Assembly (NCBI GenBank): GCA_011523115.1
Contig: WTHO01000018.1
Location: 1-9,270, forward strand
From: Halieaceae bacterium
GTDB taxonomy: Bacteria > Pseudomonadota > Gammaproteobacteria > Pseudomonadales > Halieaceae
Reading direction: 5' to 3'
DNA length: 9,270 bases
Every line of letters begins with the position of its first letter. Within the stretch, counting starts at the first letter, position 1. Shown here in pieces: positions 1 to 6,878 of the stretch. Made by a program: the position numbers and the translations under genes. Under the pieces are notes generated by a model. That model saw only the letters and a program-made list of their open reading frames with translations, did not search any database and was not told the origin of the DNA.

Positions 1-751
1 CCCCCTTATCGCGGATACGGGTCAGGGTGCGGGCGAGATCAGGTTGCTGTAGTAGCGTGCCCGGCGCAGGCGCGCTGTAACCACCTTGCAGGTAGATACG
101 TTTGGCCTCTTCGTTTTTGGCGAGGCGCTCAGCGCGAGCGTTTAGGCTCATGTGCAAAGCCAGCGGCGTATCAAACCCTTTTTTGGCGAGATCGATCGCG
201 GGCTGAATCACTTCCTTTAGGGAGAGCTTGCCGTAGCGCTCCTGCGCATGAATCAGACCTGCGACGGTGCCGGGCACCCCGGCCGCTTGATGGGAGAAGT
301 AGGCCTTGGCTTGATCGACCGACCCATCCTCCTTCAGGAACATATCGCGGGTCGCCGCGGCGGGCGCTGTCTCTCGGTAGTCGATAAAAATTTGCTCATC
401 CGTCTCGGCCAGATGGATCAGCATGAAGCCACCACCACCGATGTTGCCGGCCCGGGGCAGCGTGACCGCCAGGGCAAAGCCCGTCGCCACCGCTGCATCA
501 ACGGCGTTGCCGCCCTGCTTGAGCATGTCGAGGCCGATGTCACCGGCGAGCTTTTCGGGGCTCACCACCATGCCTGCCTTGCCATAGGTGGGAAGGTAGC
601 GGTTCTGGTAGTCGATGATCGGCGCATCTGCTGCCGGCATGGGTGGCAGGCTACTCTGCGCGGCAACTCGGGGAATATTGCTCGCGGTTGTGAACATAAA
701 GAGGGTCACGAGCGCGAGGGTTGAGCGGTTAATCATGGCGTTGGCTAACAT
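1..751 (-). CDS. ggt: Gamma-glutamyltransferase, N-terminal part (cut by window edge)
   Basis: This frame stays open from the ATG at 751 to the left edge, giving 250 codons of a family that usually runs to about 560-580 residues. The family is made as a precursor that cleaves itself into two subunits and removes the gamma-glutamyl group from glutathione and related compounds in the periplasm. The first ~31 residues look like a Sec signal peptide: a hydrophobic core LALVTLFMF, then a possible cleavage site near VAAQ. The large-subunit start follows, with GGNAVDAAVAT (80-90), the hallmark GNIGGGGFMLIH (102-113) and DYRETAP (124-130). R126 matches the arginine that binds the glutamate carboxylate in E. 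coli GGT. The catalytic threonine and small subunit lie outside the window. The start at 751 is preferred over ATG 736 because AGGAAG (756-761) sits 4 nt upstream. It is divergent from pdxH. The family call is secure; the exact substrate is not. Confidence 0.93.
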   Translation of the reverse strand, partial: MLANAMINRSTLALVTLFMFTTASNIPRVAAQSSLPPMPAADAPIIDYQNRYLPTYGKAGMVVSPEKLAGDIGLDMLKQGGNAVDAAVATGFALAVTLPRAGNIGGGGFMLIHLAETDEQIFIDYRETAPAAATRDMFLKEDGSVDQAKAYFSHQAAGVPGTVAGLIHAQERYGKLSLKEVIQPAIDLAKKGFDTPLALHMSLNARAERLAKNEEAKRIYLQGGYSAPAPGTLLQQPDLARTLTRIRDKG

Positions 752-755
752 GGTG

Positions 756-761
756 CTTCCT
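756..761 (-). promoter_or_regulatory. Ribosome binding site of ggt
   Basis: AGGAAG on the minus strand lies 4 nt before the ATG at 751. It decides the start against the in-frame ATG at 736, which has no such sequence before it. Confidence 0.6.
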
Positions 762-777
762 GAGTCTTGAGCCCTGT

Positions 778-805
778 TTGGCGATCAATCACTGGGGTGT
801 ATACG
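778..805 (+). promoter_or_regulatory. Weak sigma70-like promoter candidate in the ggt-pdxH region
   Basis: TTGGCG (778-783) and TATACG (800-805) are separated by 16 bp. Each hexamer matches the consensus at only some positions. The site points towards pdxH, about 100 bp ahead of its start. The TATA core is close to palindromic (GTATAC), so it could also serve ggt on the other strand, although no good -35 is visible there. This is a pattern match only. Confidence 0.25.
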
Positions 806-828
806 CAGCCCGCGCCAAAAAGGTGCGT

Positions 829-845
829 GAGGCTACCACAGCCTC
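829..845. repeat. Inverted repeat GAGGCT-5-AGCCTC
   Basis: Two perfect 6-bp arms (829-834 and 840-845) flank a 5-bp spacer, ACCAC, in the ggt-pdxH intergenic region. It could be an operator or a small hairpin in the pdxH leader if transcription starts upstream. There is no T-run, so it is not a terminator. Confidence 0.4.
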
Positions 846-856
846 TCGCCTCATGG

Positions 857-868
857 GCAGGCACCTGC
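857..868. repeat. Perfect 12-bp palindrome GCAGGCACCTGC
   Basis: The arms GCAGG and CCTGC flank CA, two bases before a TACACT sequence (871-876) that could act as the -10 of pdxH. There is no matching -35, which would fit an activator-dependent promoter, but 10-12 bp palindromes also occur by chance. Confidence 0.35.
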
Positions 869-905
869 GCTACACTTTCCACACTTTTTGACCTTTTGAG
901 ATGCG

Positions 906-1544
906 ATGCGTTTCAGCGATCACAGACGTCAGTACACGCTGGGCGGCCTCCGCCGGGCAGACCTCGCGGAGGAGCCCGTCGCGCAGTTTGTGGCGTGGCA
1001 GGAGCAGGCGATTGCGGCCGGTCTCGCAGATCCCACTGCCTGCGTGCTGGCCACCCAGCAACCCGACCAGAGGTTGCGCCAGCGAATGGTACTGATGAAG
1101 GGCGTCGATGCCCACGGCTTGGTGTTCTACACCAACTACCAGAGCGGCAAAGCGGCTGCGCTCGATGAGTGTGATCAGGCCTCGATGCTGTTCCCGTGGA
1201 ATGAACTTGACCGGCAGGTGTCGATAAGCGGCACCGTTGAGCGCGCCAGTGAGGAAGAATCCGATGCGTACTTTGCGTCGCGCCCCCGTGACAGTCAGTT
1301 GGGGGCTTGGGCGTCGGCACAGAGTCAGGCGATAGAGAGTCGGGAGGCTCTGATGCAGCAACTCAGTGAGGTCACTGCCCGCTTTGGTGCTGGCGATATT
1401 CCCAGGCCCCCGCATTGGGGCGGTTACCGGTTGGTGCCTGTGAGCTGGGAGTTCTGGCAGGGTGGAGAGAGCCGACTGCACGACCGTTTTCGATACACCC
1501 GGGACGATGGCGAGAGCTGGCAGGTGACGCGGCTGCAGCCATAG
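906..1544 (+). CDS. pdxH: Pyridoxamine/pyridoxine 5'-phosphate oxidase
   Basis: This cytoplasmic FMN enzyme oxidises pyridoxine or pyridoxamine 5'-phosphate to pyridoxal 5'-phosphate with O2, the last step of de novo B6 synthesis and part of salvage. The product has 212 residues, close to the 218 of E. coli PdxH, and can be aligned with it along its whole length. In order: the N-terminal R-x-x-Y-x-x-GGLRRADL segment (8-20), the FMN-binding RMVLMKG (60-66) and YTNYQSGK (75-82), LDRQV (101-105), RPRDSQLGAW (126-135), WGGYRLVP (171-178) and the family signature EFWQGGESRLHDRF (182-195). R190 and H192 match the E. coli substrate-binding Arg197 and His199. The ATG at 906 is chosen because it gives the family-like N-terminus; only a weak GAG (898-900) precedes it. 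A competing ATG at 901 is in another frame. The gene ends 15 bp from the convergent cinA stop. It looks intact. Confidence 0.97.
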   Translation: MRFSDHRRQYTLGGLRRADLAEEPVAQFVAWQEQAIAAGLADPTACVLATQQPDQRLRQRMVLMKGVDAHGLVFYTNYQSGKAAALDECDQASMLFPWNELDRQVSISGTVERASEEESDAYFASRPRDSQLGAWASAQSQAIESREALMQQLSEVTARFGAGDIPRPPHWGGYRLVPVSWEFWQGGESRLHDRFRYTRDDGESWQVTRLQP

Positions 1545-1559
1545 GGGGCGTCTTGAGCC

Positions 1560-2828
1560 CTAGATAGCCCGGCGGCTGAAGTAGTGGGGCAGTTTCGGTA
1601 GGCCCAGAAGTTGTCGCCGAATCAAATCGAGGCCCGCCGCCGCGACCAGTTTTTGAAACATGGCGCGGTCGGTGGGGAGCACGGTCTGCAGCGTATGCAT
1701 GTCATCGGCCGTGCCCCAAGCGAGCCACACGGTGCCGACCGGTTTCTCCTCAGTGCCGCCATCGGGGCCAGCGATACCCGAGACGGCCACGCCAATATCG
1801 GCCCCGGATCGCTCGAGCGCACCGCTTAGCATTTGCCGCACCACGGGTTCACTCACGGCGCCCTCGGATTCCAGCGTCTGCTGGTCAACCCCCAAGATTG
1901 AGTGCTTGATAGAGTTGGCATACGTCACGAAGCCTGCCTCAAAGACTGCTGACGAGCCGGGCTCTGCCGTCATCATGGCGGCGATCAGGCCGCCGGTGCA
2001 GGATTCCGCCGTGACCATCTTCTTGCCTTGCTCGCGAAGCACCTGTTGCAGCGCGCCCGCCAGCGTCATGTCGTCCTCGCCAATGATGTGGTCCCCGATC
2101 AGACGCTCCAGGGTCTGACGGCACTGGTCCACCTCAACGGATTCAGAATCAGCGGACAGTTTGATTTCCAGCTGCGGCATACCCGCGCGGAATCCCAGCG
2201 TCACGCTCTCCGGCCAGGGCTCGGCGTCTTCGTCGAGTCTGGCCTGGGCGGTGGATTCACCGATGCCAAAGGTTTGCAGCCGGACACGATGGCTTTGCCC
2301 GCCGCCTATCGCCGCAACGATGCGCTCACACACCTCCGGTAGCATGGCGCGCAGTTCGCCAGGCACGCCGGGCGTTGTCAAAATGAGGGTACCGCCGAGT
2401 TCAATCGCAAAGCCCACGGCGCTACCTCTGGGGTTAGCAATAATGCTCGCCCCTGCCGGTAGCCAGGCCTGTTTCAGATTCGCTTCGTTGGGCTCGATGC
2501 CGCGCGCGGCGCACCATTCGCGCACGTGCCTGTCGGCTTCGGGGTGCAGCACGAGTTCGGTCCCCGCCGCTGCGGCCACCAGCTCAGCGGTCAGGTCATC
2601 CTGAGTAGGGCCGAGACCCCCGTTCATGATCAGTATGCGCGCGACGCCCGCGGCGCGCTCAAGCGCTCTGATCAGCCGTGTGCGGTCGTCCCCCAACGTG
2701 ACTTTTTCCACGACTGAATGGCCATATGCCGACAGCGACTGAGCAATCATCGATGAATTACTGTCCACGGTGTCGCCGCTCATGAGCTCGTCACCGGTAA
2801 GCAGTAAGTGAATGTCAGTGTGAGTCAT
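1560..2828 (-). CDS. cinA: CinA-family protein: MoCF-like domain plus NMN deamidase-type domain
   Basis: This is a two-domain CinA protein. Residues ~6-170 are the MoaB/MoeA-like (COG1058) domain, with LTGDELMSGDTVDSNS near the start, NGGLGPTQDDLTAE (from ~69) and TTPGVPGEL (~151-159). In studied relatives this domain has ADP-ribose pyrophosphatase or nucleotide-cleaving activity. Residues ~255-412 are the PncC domain, which hydrolyses the amide of nicotinamide mononucleotide in NAD recycling. It shows AESCTGGL (active serine ~276), FVTYANSIK with Tyr ~303 and Lys ~308, and VSGIAGPDGG (~349-358). Unlike E. coli YfaY, which has lost the C-terminal SCTGG motif, this copy looks catalytically complete in that domain. 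Length is 422 residues, normal for the family. ATG 2828 is taken as the start; an adjacent in-frame TTG (2831) is the only alternative. No Shine-Dalgarno sequence is visible. It lies 78 bp downstream of the exoribonuclease gene on the same strand, so co-transcription is likely. Confidence 0.93.
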   Translation of the reverse strand: MTHTDIHLLLTGDELMSGDTVDSNSSMIAQSLSAYGHSVVEKVTLGDDRTRLIRALERAAGVARILIMNGGLGPTQDDLTAELVAAAAGTELVLHPEADRHVREWCAARGIEPNEANLKQAWLPAGASIIANPRGSAVGFAIELGGTLILTTPGVPGELRAMLPEVCERIVAAIGGGQSHRVRLQTFGIGESTAQARLDEDAEPWPESVTLGFRAGMPQLEIKLSADSESVEVDQCRQTLERLIGDHIIGEDDMTLAGALQQVLREQGKKMVTAESCTGGLIAAMMTAEPGSSAVFEAGFVTYANSIKHSILGVDQQTLESEGAVSEPVVRQMLSGALERSGADIGVAVSGIAGPDGGTEEKPVGTVWLAWGTADDMHTLQTVLPTDRAMFQKLVAAAGLDLIRRQLLGLPKLPHYFSRRAI

Positions 2829-2906
2829 CAAAAAATAGGGGGGTGGTTGAGAGACGCTGAGCGCAAAGGATAGCGATTCTGTGAAAGGTCCCCGGGCGGT
2901 GGCGAG

Positions 2907-4973
2907 TCACGCGTCGGATGCGGCGCTGTCGGGCGCGGCATTGGTGTCTTCGTCATGTGCCGGCGGGTTGTTTTCCGGTTTGGGCTCTTTCGGTGGTTTC
3001 AGTCCGCAGCCGTCAACCAAAGAGAACTGTGCCAGGAAGTCCTGGTCTGCCGGCGCGCCGACAAACTCCACCTCAACGCTCTGCAAAAGCTGAAAGCGGC
3101 GAGTGGTGCTGGTCAGGCTCATCGTCCATTTATCGAAGCTGAATTTTTCGCTGTCCGGCCGCAAATCCACCAAACCCTCGAGCCCGGTGTCGGTGAGTTT
3201 CACGGTGAAGCCCGAGCTGCTGATGTGGCTCACGGTACCGGAGAACCGGGTTTGGCCGCTCGCCTTGAGTTTATCGAGGTATTTCGCCACGAGGCGACGA
3301 TCTGCGGCAGCGACGGCCTCTCGACTGCGCGCCATCGCGCGGGTGATCTCGGGCAGCTGTTCCAACGGGTAGCGGGCGGTCGTATCACCGGATAAACAGC
3401 CAGCAATCTGAAGGTGCACAAAAAAATCGAGCGCCTTGCGCAGCGGTGAGGTGAAGTTGGTGTAGGCGGCGGTGGCAAGCCCCATATGGGGCCCCGGCTG
3501 ATCGCTGAGCAGAGCGCGTGACAAAAGCCGGTTGACCATCTCTCTCAGTGGCAGGGTGTGCTCACCCTGGCCCAAGTCTGCGAGCACCGCCCGGTAGCCC
3601 TCCAGTGTATCCAAAGCAGTGTCTTTGAGGTCGGCCCGGTGCTTCTCCAGAAAAACTTTAGCCTCCTCCAAGCGATCGGTGCGAAATCCCTGATGCACCA
3701 CAAAGGGCCCCGGGGCACCCTGATCACGAAGAAACTCGGCGGCACATTTATTGGCGGCGATCATGCACTCCTCAACCAGATGCTGTGAAGCGAGTTTCTC
3801 GTAGCTGTCGATCTCGGCGATTTGTTTGTCATCCCCCAGCATCCACCGATACTCGCGACGCTCCTCCATCACCAGCTCGCGTTGCTCGCGTCGCTCGCGC
3901 AGCGTTCGATACACCTGCACCAGCGCCTCTAAGGGGTTGGCATGCGCAATCAAATCGTCGCTGTTGCCCGTGACGTAGCGATCGACCGCCGCGTAGGCCA
4001 GCTTTGCGCGAGAGCGAACAACCGCCCTATGGAAGGCGAAGCTCTCGATCTCTCCTGAATCCAGCACCTGCATCTGGCAGACGATGGCTGGCCGGGGGGT
4101 GTCCTCTGCCAGCGCGCAGAGGCCCTGGGTAATCGCTTCAGGCAACATCGGGGTGACGTCGCCATGAAAGTAAACCGAGGCGCCGCGCTGGGCGAGCAGG
4201 CTCGGCAGATTCTCCACGCCCGCGAGATAAGCGGTGGGGTCAGCAACTGCAACCGAGAGCTGCCAACCGTTGGTAGTCACTTCTGCATGGAGCGCATCAT
4301 CTATGTCCACGGTGCGAGCGGCGTCGATCGACACGAAGGACAGCCCCGTCAAATCGAGCCGTGAGCTATCTTCGAGCGGATTTTGTGCTGACGCGGCGTC
4401 AATCAGGGGCTGGGCGGACTTTTCAGTCCAGGCCTCGGCCAGGCCAGCGCGTGCAGCGCAATACTGGTTTTCAACGCCGGGCGTCTGATCATCACCCAAA
4501 CGCGAGAGCACCTTTGCCGAGGGTTTGCCATCTTTGATGGGGTGTCGCAGCAGCGCGCAGGTCGCCAGGTCTCCCGGGGAGACACCGTTGCGAGCATGGG
4601 GAGGAATAAACAGCCAGCGCGATAAACCTGCCAGATCCGGCACCACAAACACGGCTTTGCCCTTTTGCACGATCTGTCCAACGAACTGATCCAGGCTCGT
4701 CTCGATCAGGCGTTCCACCTCCGCCACGGTGCGCCCCGGTTTTTCTGCCTTCCCTTTTTTTGTCATCGCCGGTCGGATGCAAATCGCCACTTTGTCACCG
4801 GGCAGGACTTTGAGCATTTCGTCCGGCGGGATAAAAATCTCGCGGCCATCAGCGGTGACGGCAAAGCCGTAACGATGCTGGGTTCCTTTGACGGTGGCAT
4901 CGACGCGCTCATTCTGTGCCTCGAGCTCCTCCCGGAGGCCCTTGAGCTGCGCCATCGCATTGCGATCGAGCAT
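2907..4973 (-). CDS. RNase II/R-family 3'-5' exoribonuclease (RNB domain)
   Basis: This is a processive hydrolytic 3'-5' exoribonuclease that degrades single-stranded RNA in the cytoplasm. The 688-residue product is nearer in size and layout to RNase II (644 in E. coli) than to RNase R (~813). Order: N-terminal cold-shock-like domains (~25-150, with GFAVTADGREIFIPP), the RNB domain (~205-570) and a C-terminal S1 domain (~575-653). The tail is rich in Pro, Asp and Ala. The metal-binding acidic cluster IDAARTVDIDDA supplies D217, D223, D225 and D226. VYFHGDVTPMLP and FTSPLR (R512) are present. The usual HR after this arginine is HL here, and the position matching E. coli Glu542 appears to be Asp (~558). 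The frame stays open upstream to 5135, but homology begins at MLDRNAMAQLKGL, so ATG 4973 is used; AGGAG (4986-4990) lies a rather long 12 nt before it. It is followed by cinA. Whether to call it rnb or rnr is uncertain. Confidence 0.93.
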   Translation of the reverse strand: MLDRNAMAQLKGLREELEAQNERVDATVKGTQHRYGFAVTADGREIFIPPDEMLKVLPGDKVAICIRPAMTKKGKAEKPGRTVAEVERLIETSLDQFVGQIVQKGKAVFVVPDLAGLSRWLFIPPHARNGVSPGDLATCALLRHPIKDGKPSAKVLSRLGDDQTPGVENQYCAARAGLAEAWTEKSAQPLIDAASAQNPLEDSSRLDLTGLSFVSIDAARTVDIDDALHAEVTTNGWQLSVAVADPTAYLAGVENLPSLLAQRGASVYFHGDVTPMLPEAITQGLCALAEDTPRPAIVCQMQVLDSGEIESFAFHRAVVRSRAKLAYAAVDRYVTGNSDDLIAHANPLEALVQVYRTLRERREQRELVMEERREYRWMLGDDKQIAEIDSYEKLASQHLVEECMIAANKCAAEFLRDQGAPGPFVVHQGFRTDRLEEAKVFLEKHRADLKDTALDTLEGYRAVLADLGQGEHTLPLREMVNRLLSRALLSDQPGPHMGLATAAYTNFTSPLRKALDFFVHLQIAGCLSGDTTARYPLEQLPEITRAMARSREAVAAADRRLVAKYLDKLKASGQTRFSGTVSHISSSGFTVKLTDTGLEGLVDLRPDSEKFSFDKWTMSLTSTTRRFQLLQSVEVEFVGAPADQDFLAQFSLVDGCGLKPPKEPKPENNPPAHDEDTNAAPDSAASDA

Positions 4974-5049
4974 AGCCGGTATCGGCTCCTGATATGTCCA
5001 AGCCGGGCACGCCATGGGCCATCGCCGGCCTGATGTCGTCCCGTGTAAA

Positions 5050-5075
5050 CCCGCGATGCTATCGAACTTCGCGGG
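5050..5075. repeat. Inverted repeat CCCGCGA-12-TCGCGGG across a promoter
   Basis: Two perfect 7-bp arms (5050-5056 and 5069-5075) flank a 12-bp spacer. The repeat covers the predicted -10 and most of the spacer of the exoribonuclease promoter, a position where a bound repressor would block RNA polymerase. It ends close to the predicted transcription start (~5049), so it is not expected to form a hairpin in that mRNA. The regulator is unknown. Confidence 0.45.
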
Positions 5076-5084
5076 CGCTGTCAG
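5056..5084 (-). promoter_or_regulatory. Predicted sigma70 promoter of the exoribonuclease-cinA operon
   Basis: On the minus strand, CTGACA (5079-5084, 5 of 6 consensus bases) is followed after 17 bp by TAGCAT (5056-5061, 4 of 6). Transcription would start near 5049 and leave a 5' leader of about 76 nt before ATG 4973. The spacing and position are good; there is no experimental support. Confidence 0.5.
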
Positions 5085-5117
5085 AAAAGACTGTTTCGCC
5101 CTTTTTGCGTTAAGTCG

Positions 5118-5146
5118 TTGACAGCGTTGCGCCACACCGGTTTACT
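5118..5146 (+). promoter_or_regulatory. Predicted sigma70 promoter of the PIN-PhoH gene
   Basis: A perfect TTGACA -35 (5118-5123) is followed after exactly 17 bp by TTTACT (5141-5146, 4 of 6 consensus bases). Transcription would start near 5153, giving an unusually long leader of about 205 nt before ATG 5359. It lies about 34 bp from the opposing exoribonuclease promoter, so polymerases on the two could interfere with each other. Confidence 0.55.
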
Positions 5147-5300
5147 GAAGGTGCCCGAAATTTGGAGAGTAGGACACCGTCTGTGCCCAATCGAGCTGGC
5201 CTGTCGAGGCCGCTAGAGCAGACTTTTCATGGCGCCACGCCAGCGTCCCGGATCTCGCACCCCAAAATTTTGCCTAAACTGCCCGTGGCATGTGCCTTAT

Positions 5301-5315
5301 GCGGCGCGACGCCGC
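5301..5315 (+). repeat. GC-rich hairpin GCGGCG-CGA-CGCCGC in the PhoH leader
   Basis: A perfect 6-bp GC stem with a 3-nt loop lies 33 nt before the PhoH ribosome binding site. T-rich sequence (TTTACTTTTTACTTT, 5326-5340) follows about 10 nt later. The gap is too long and the T-run too interrupted for a normal intrinsic terminator, but the stem may structure the leader RNA. Confidence 0.4.
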
Positions 5316-5348
5316 GTGCCCACGCTTTACTTTTTACTTTGGCTCCCG

Positions 5349-5354
5349 AGGAGG
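5349..5354 (+). promoter_or_regulatory. Ribosome binding site of the PIN-PhoH gene
   Basis: A full AGGAGG lies 4 nt before ATG 5359. It is the best ribosome binding site in the window and rules out the upstream in-frame ATG at 5290 as the main start. Confidence 0.8.
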
Positions 5355-5358
5355 ATTC

Positions 5359-6798
5359 ATGCCGTTGACTGCAGCCGAGACCCACGAAGTCACTCAGCTC
5401 GAAACTGCAAACCGGAAGATTTACGTCTTGGATACCAACGTGCTGTTGCATGACCCCACTGCGGTGACAGCCTTCGCCGAGCATCACGTGGTGATCCCCA
5501 TGACTGTCCTCGAAGAACTCGACCACATCAAGGATCGACGCGACAAAAGCGTGAGCCGCGAAGCGCGGATAGCGATTCAACTCATAGACAAAGTGGTGGG
5601 CGGTGCGTCGCCTCGCGAGATACAGAGCGGAGTGGAAATCCCGGGTTCCAATCTTGATGAGCACCGGTTGGGTACGCTGGCCATCTTTCCCGATCAGTTG
5701 ATTGCCGATGACGCTGAGGTGCCCTTCCTTAATACCAACGAAGATCAGGCCAACGACAACCGTATCATCAACGTGGCCCTGCGCTTGAGTGCTGATTTCC
5801 CCGGCGCATTTGTGTGTCTCGTGACGAAAGACATCAATATGCGCATCAAAGCGAAAGGCTCAGGGCTGAAGCATGTGGAGGATTATCGGCACGACCGCGT
5901 GCTCGATGACATCGATCTGCTTTCCACCGGCTATGAGTGCTTTGCGGGGGACTTTTGGTCAAGCATCGAACAGGTCGACACGGTGCGCGAAGGGAGCCTC
6001 ACCTTACATCGCATTCCGCGCTCCGAACTGCCCCACGCGTACCCGAATCAGTTTGTCTACGATGAGCAGGATTTCATTGCCTATGTGGATCAGGTGGATG
6101 ATCAGTACGTCTATCTGGCGGTCGACAGCCGCGATCACCTGATGAACCAACGCTTCTGGGGGCTTGCGCCGCGCAATCTGGAGCAGGCCATGGCGATGCG
6201 GCTGCTCGACAGTGAAGATGTCGACATGACGGTGCTGACGGGTCCTGCGGGCTCCGGCAAAACCCTGCTGGCGCTGGCCTACGGATTGCACGCGATACTC
6301 GAGCAGCGCAAGTACAACAAGTTGATTGTGGCGCGCTCCACGCCGCCGATCGCCGAGGAAATCGGTTTTCTGCCCGGTACCGAGGAAGAAAAAATGGCGC
6401 CCTGGCTGGCTGCCTTTGACGATAATCTGGAGATACTCCACGGCGCGGATGAGTGCTCGAATGGCAGCATCGAGTACGTGAAGGAGCGCGCCAACATTCA
6501 GTTCAAGTCATTGAACTTTATGCGCGGGAGGTCCTTCAACGGCGCTTACATTGTGATTGATGAGGCGCAGGGGCTGACACAGTTTCAGCTGAAGTCGATT
6601 ATCAGCCGGGTGGGTGCGGACTCAAAGCTGGTTGTTTTGGGCAACCTTGCCCAGATCGACAACAAATATATCTCCCCACTGACATCAGGCCTGACGTATC
6701 TGGTCGAGAAGATCAAGCAATACCCTCATGCCGGTGTCATGCATGTCAACGGGATTGTGCGGTCTCGCCTGGCAGCGTTTGCCGAAGAGAATTTGTAA
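5359..6798 (+). CDS. PIN domain-PhoH ATPase fusion (PhoH2-type protein)
   Basis: The 479-residue protein joins an N-terminal PIN endoribonuclease domain to a C-terminal PhoH P-loop ATPase. PIN domain (~20-165): YVLDTNVLLHDP starts it; D25, E53 (VLEELDHIKD), D133 (NDNRII) and D158 (TKDIN) are the likely metal-binding acidic residues. PhoH domain (~265-479): NLEQAMAMRLL, Walker A GPAGSGKT (295-302), IGFLPGTEEEKMAPW (335-349), Walker B IVIDEAQ (398-404), then LGNLAQIDN (427-435) and the C-terminal R-S-R-L-A arginines (468-472). Studied PhoH2 proteins from actinobacteria unwind and cut RNA using ATP; a cytoplasmic RNA-processing role here is inferred from that. The start at 5359 is fixed by AGGAGG 4 nt upstream. 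The gene stands alone on its strand, divergent from an exoribonuclease gene, which supports an RNA-decay context. No known antitoxin partner is evident. The protein looks intact, with all motifs present. Confidence 0.94.
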   Translation: MPLTAAETHEVTQLETANRKIYVLDTNVLLHDPTAVTAFAEHHVVIPMTVLEELDHIKDRRDKSVSREARIAIQLIDKVVGGASPREIQSGVEIPGSNLDEHRLGTLAIFPDQLIADDAEVPFLNTNEDQANDNRIINVALRLSADFPGAFVCLVTKDINMRIKAKGSGLKHVEDYRHDRVLDDIDLLSTGYECFAGDFWSSIEQVDTVREGSLTLHRIPRSELPHAYPNQFVYDEQDFIAYVDQVDDQYVYLAVDSRDHLMNQRFWGLAPRNLEQAMAMRLLDSEDVDMTVLTGPAGSGKTLLALAYGLHAILEQRKYNKLIVARSTPPIAEEIGFLPGTEEEKMAPWLAAFDDNLEILHGADECSNGSIEYVKERANIQFKSLNFMRGRSFNGAYIVIDEAQGLTQFQLKSIISRVGADSKLVVLGNLAQIDNKYISPLTSGLTYLVEKIKQYPHAGVMHVNGIVRSRLAAFAEENL

Positions 6799-6878
6799 TC
6801 GGCGTACCGGTGGAGAGGAGCGGGCTGACGAAGTATGCCGGGTAAAAGCAGTGCCGACGGGTTGCCCAGTGATACGGG

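Larger units (their letters stand above)
4974..5358. other. Divergent control region between the exoribonuclease and PIN-PhoH genes
   Basis: This is the only gap over 300 bp in the window (385 bp). It holds a sigma70-like promoter for each flanking gene (5056-5084 minus, 5118-5146 plus), an inverted repeat over the minus promoter (5050-5075), a GC-rich hairpin (5301-5315) and a strong ribosome binding site for the PhoH gene (5349-5354). Open frames run through it from both sides, extending the exoribonuclease to 5135 and PhoH back to 5290. These extensions have no family homology that I recognise and no good start signal, so they are treated as non-coding. Confidence 0.6.

Noticed and set aside
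248..724. 158-codon open frame on the plus strand opposite ggt
   Set aside because: The opposite strand carries clear gamma-glutamyltransferase motifs and a signal peptide; the plus frame is a shadow.
870..1481. 203-codon open frame on the minus strand opposite pdxH
   Set aside because: It is a shadow frame in GC-rich DNA; pdxH on the plus strand is unmistakable.
4974..5135. N-terminal extension of the exoribonuclease by 54 residues to a GTG at 5135
   Set aside because: The extra residues do not resemble the family, the predicted promoter lies inside the extension, and homology starts at ATG 4973.
5290..5358. N-terminal extension of the PhoH protein to ATG 5290
   Set aside because: A full AGGAGG sits 4 nt before ATG 5359; the extension looks like random translation of a hairpin region.
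6799..6878. Possible terminator between the convergent PhoH and barrel-like genes
   Set aside because: Only very short, imperfect stems (such as GGG-TTG-CCC) and no T-run on either strand; no intrinsic terminator can be supported.
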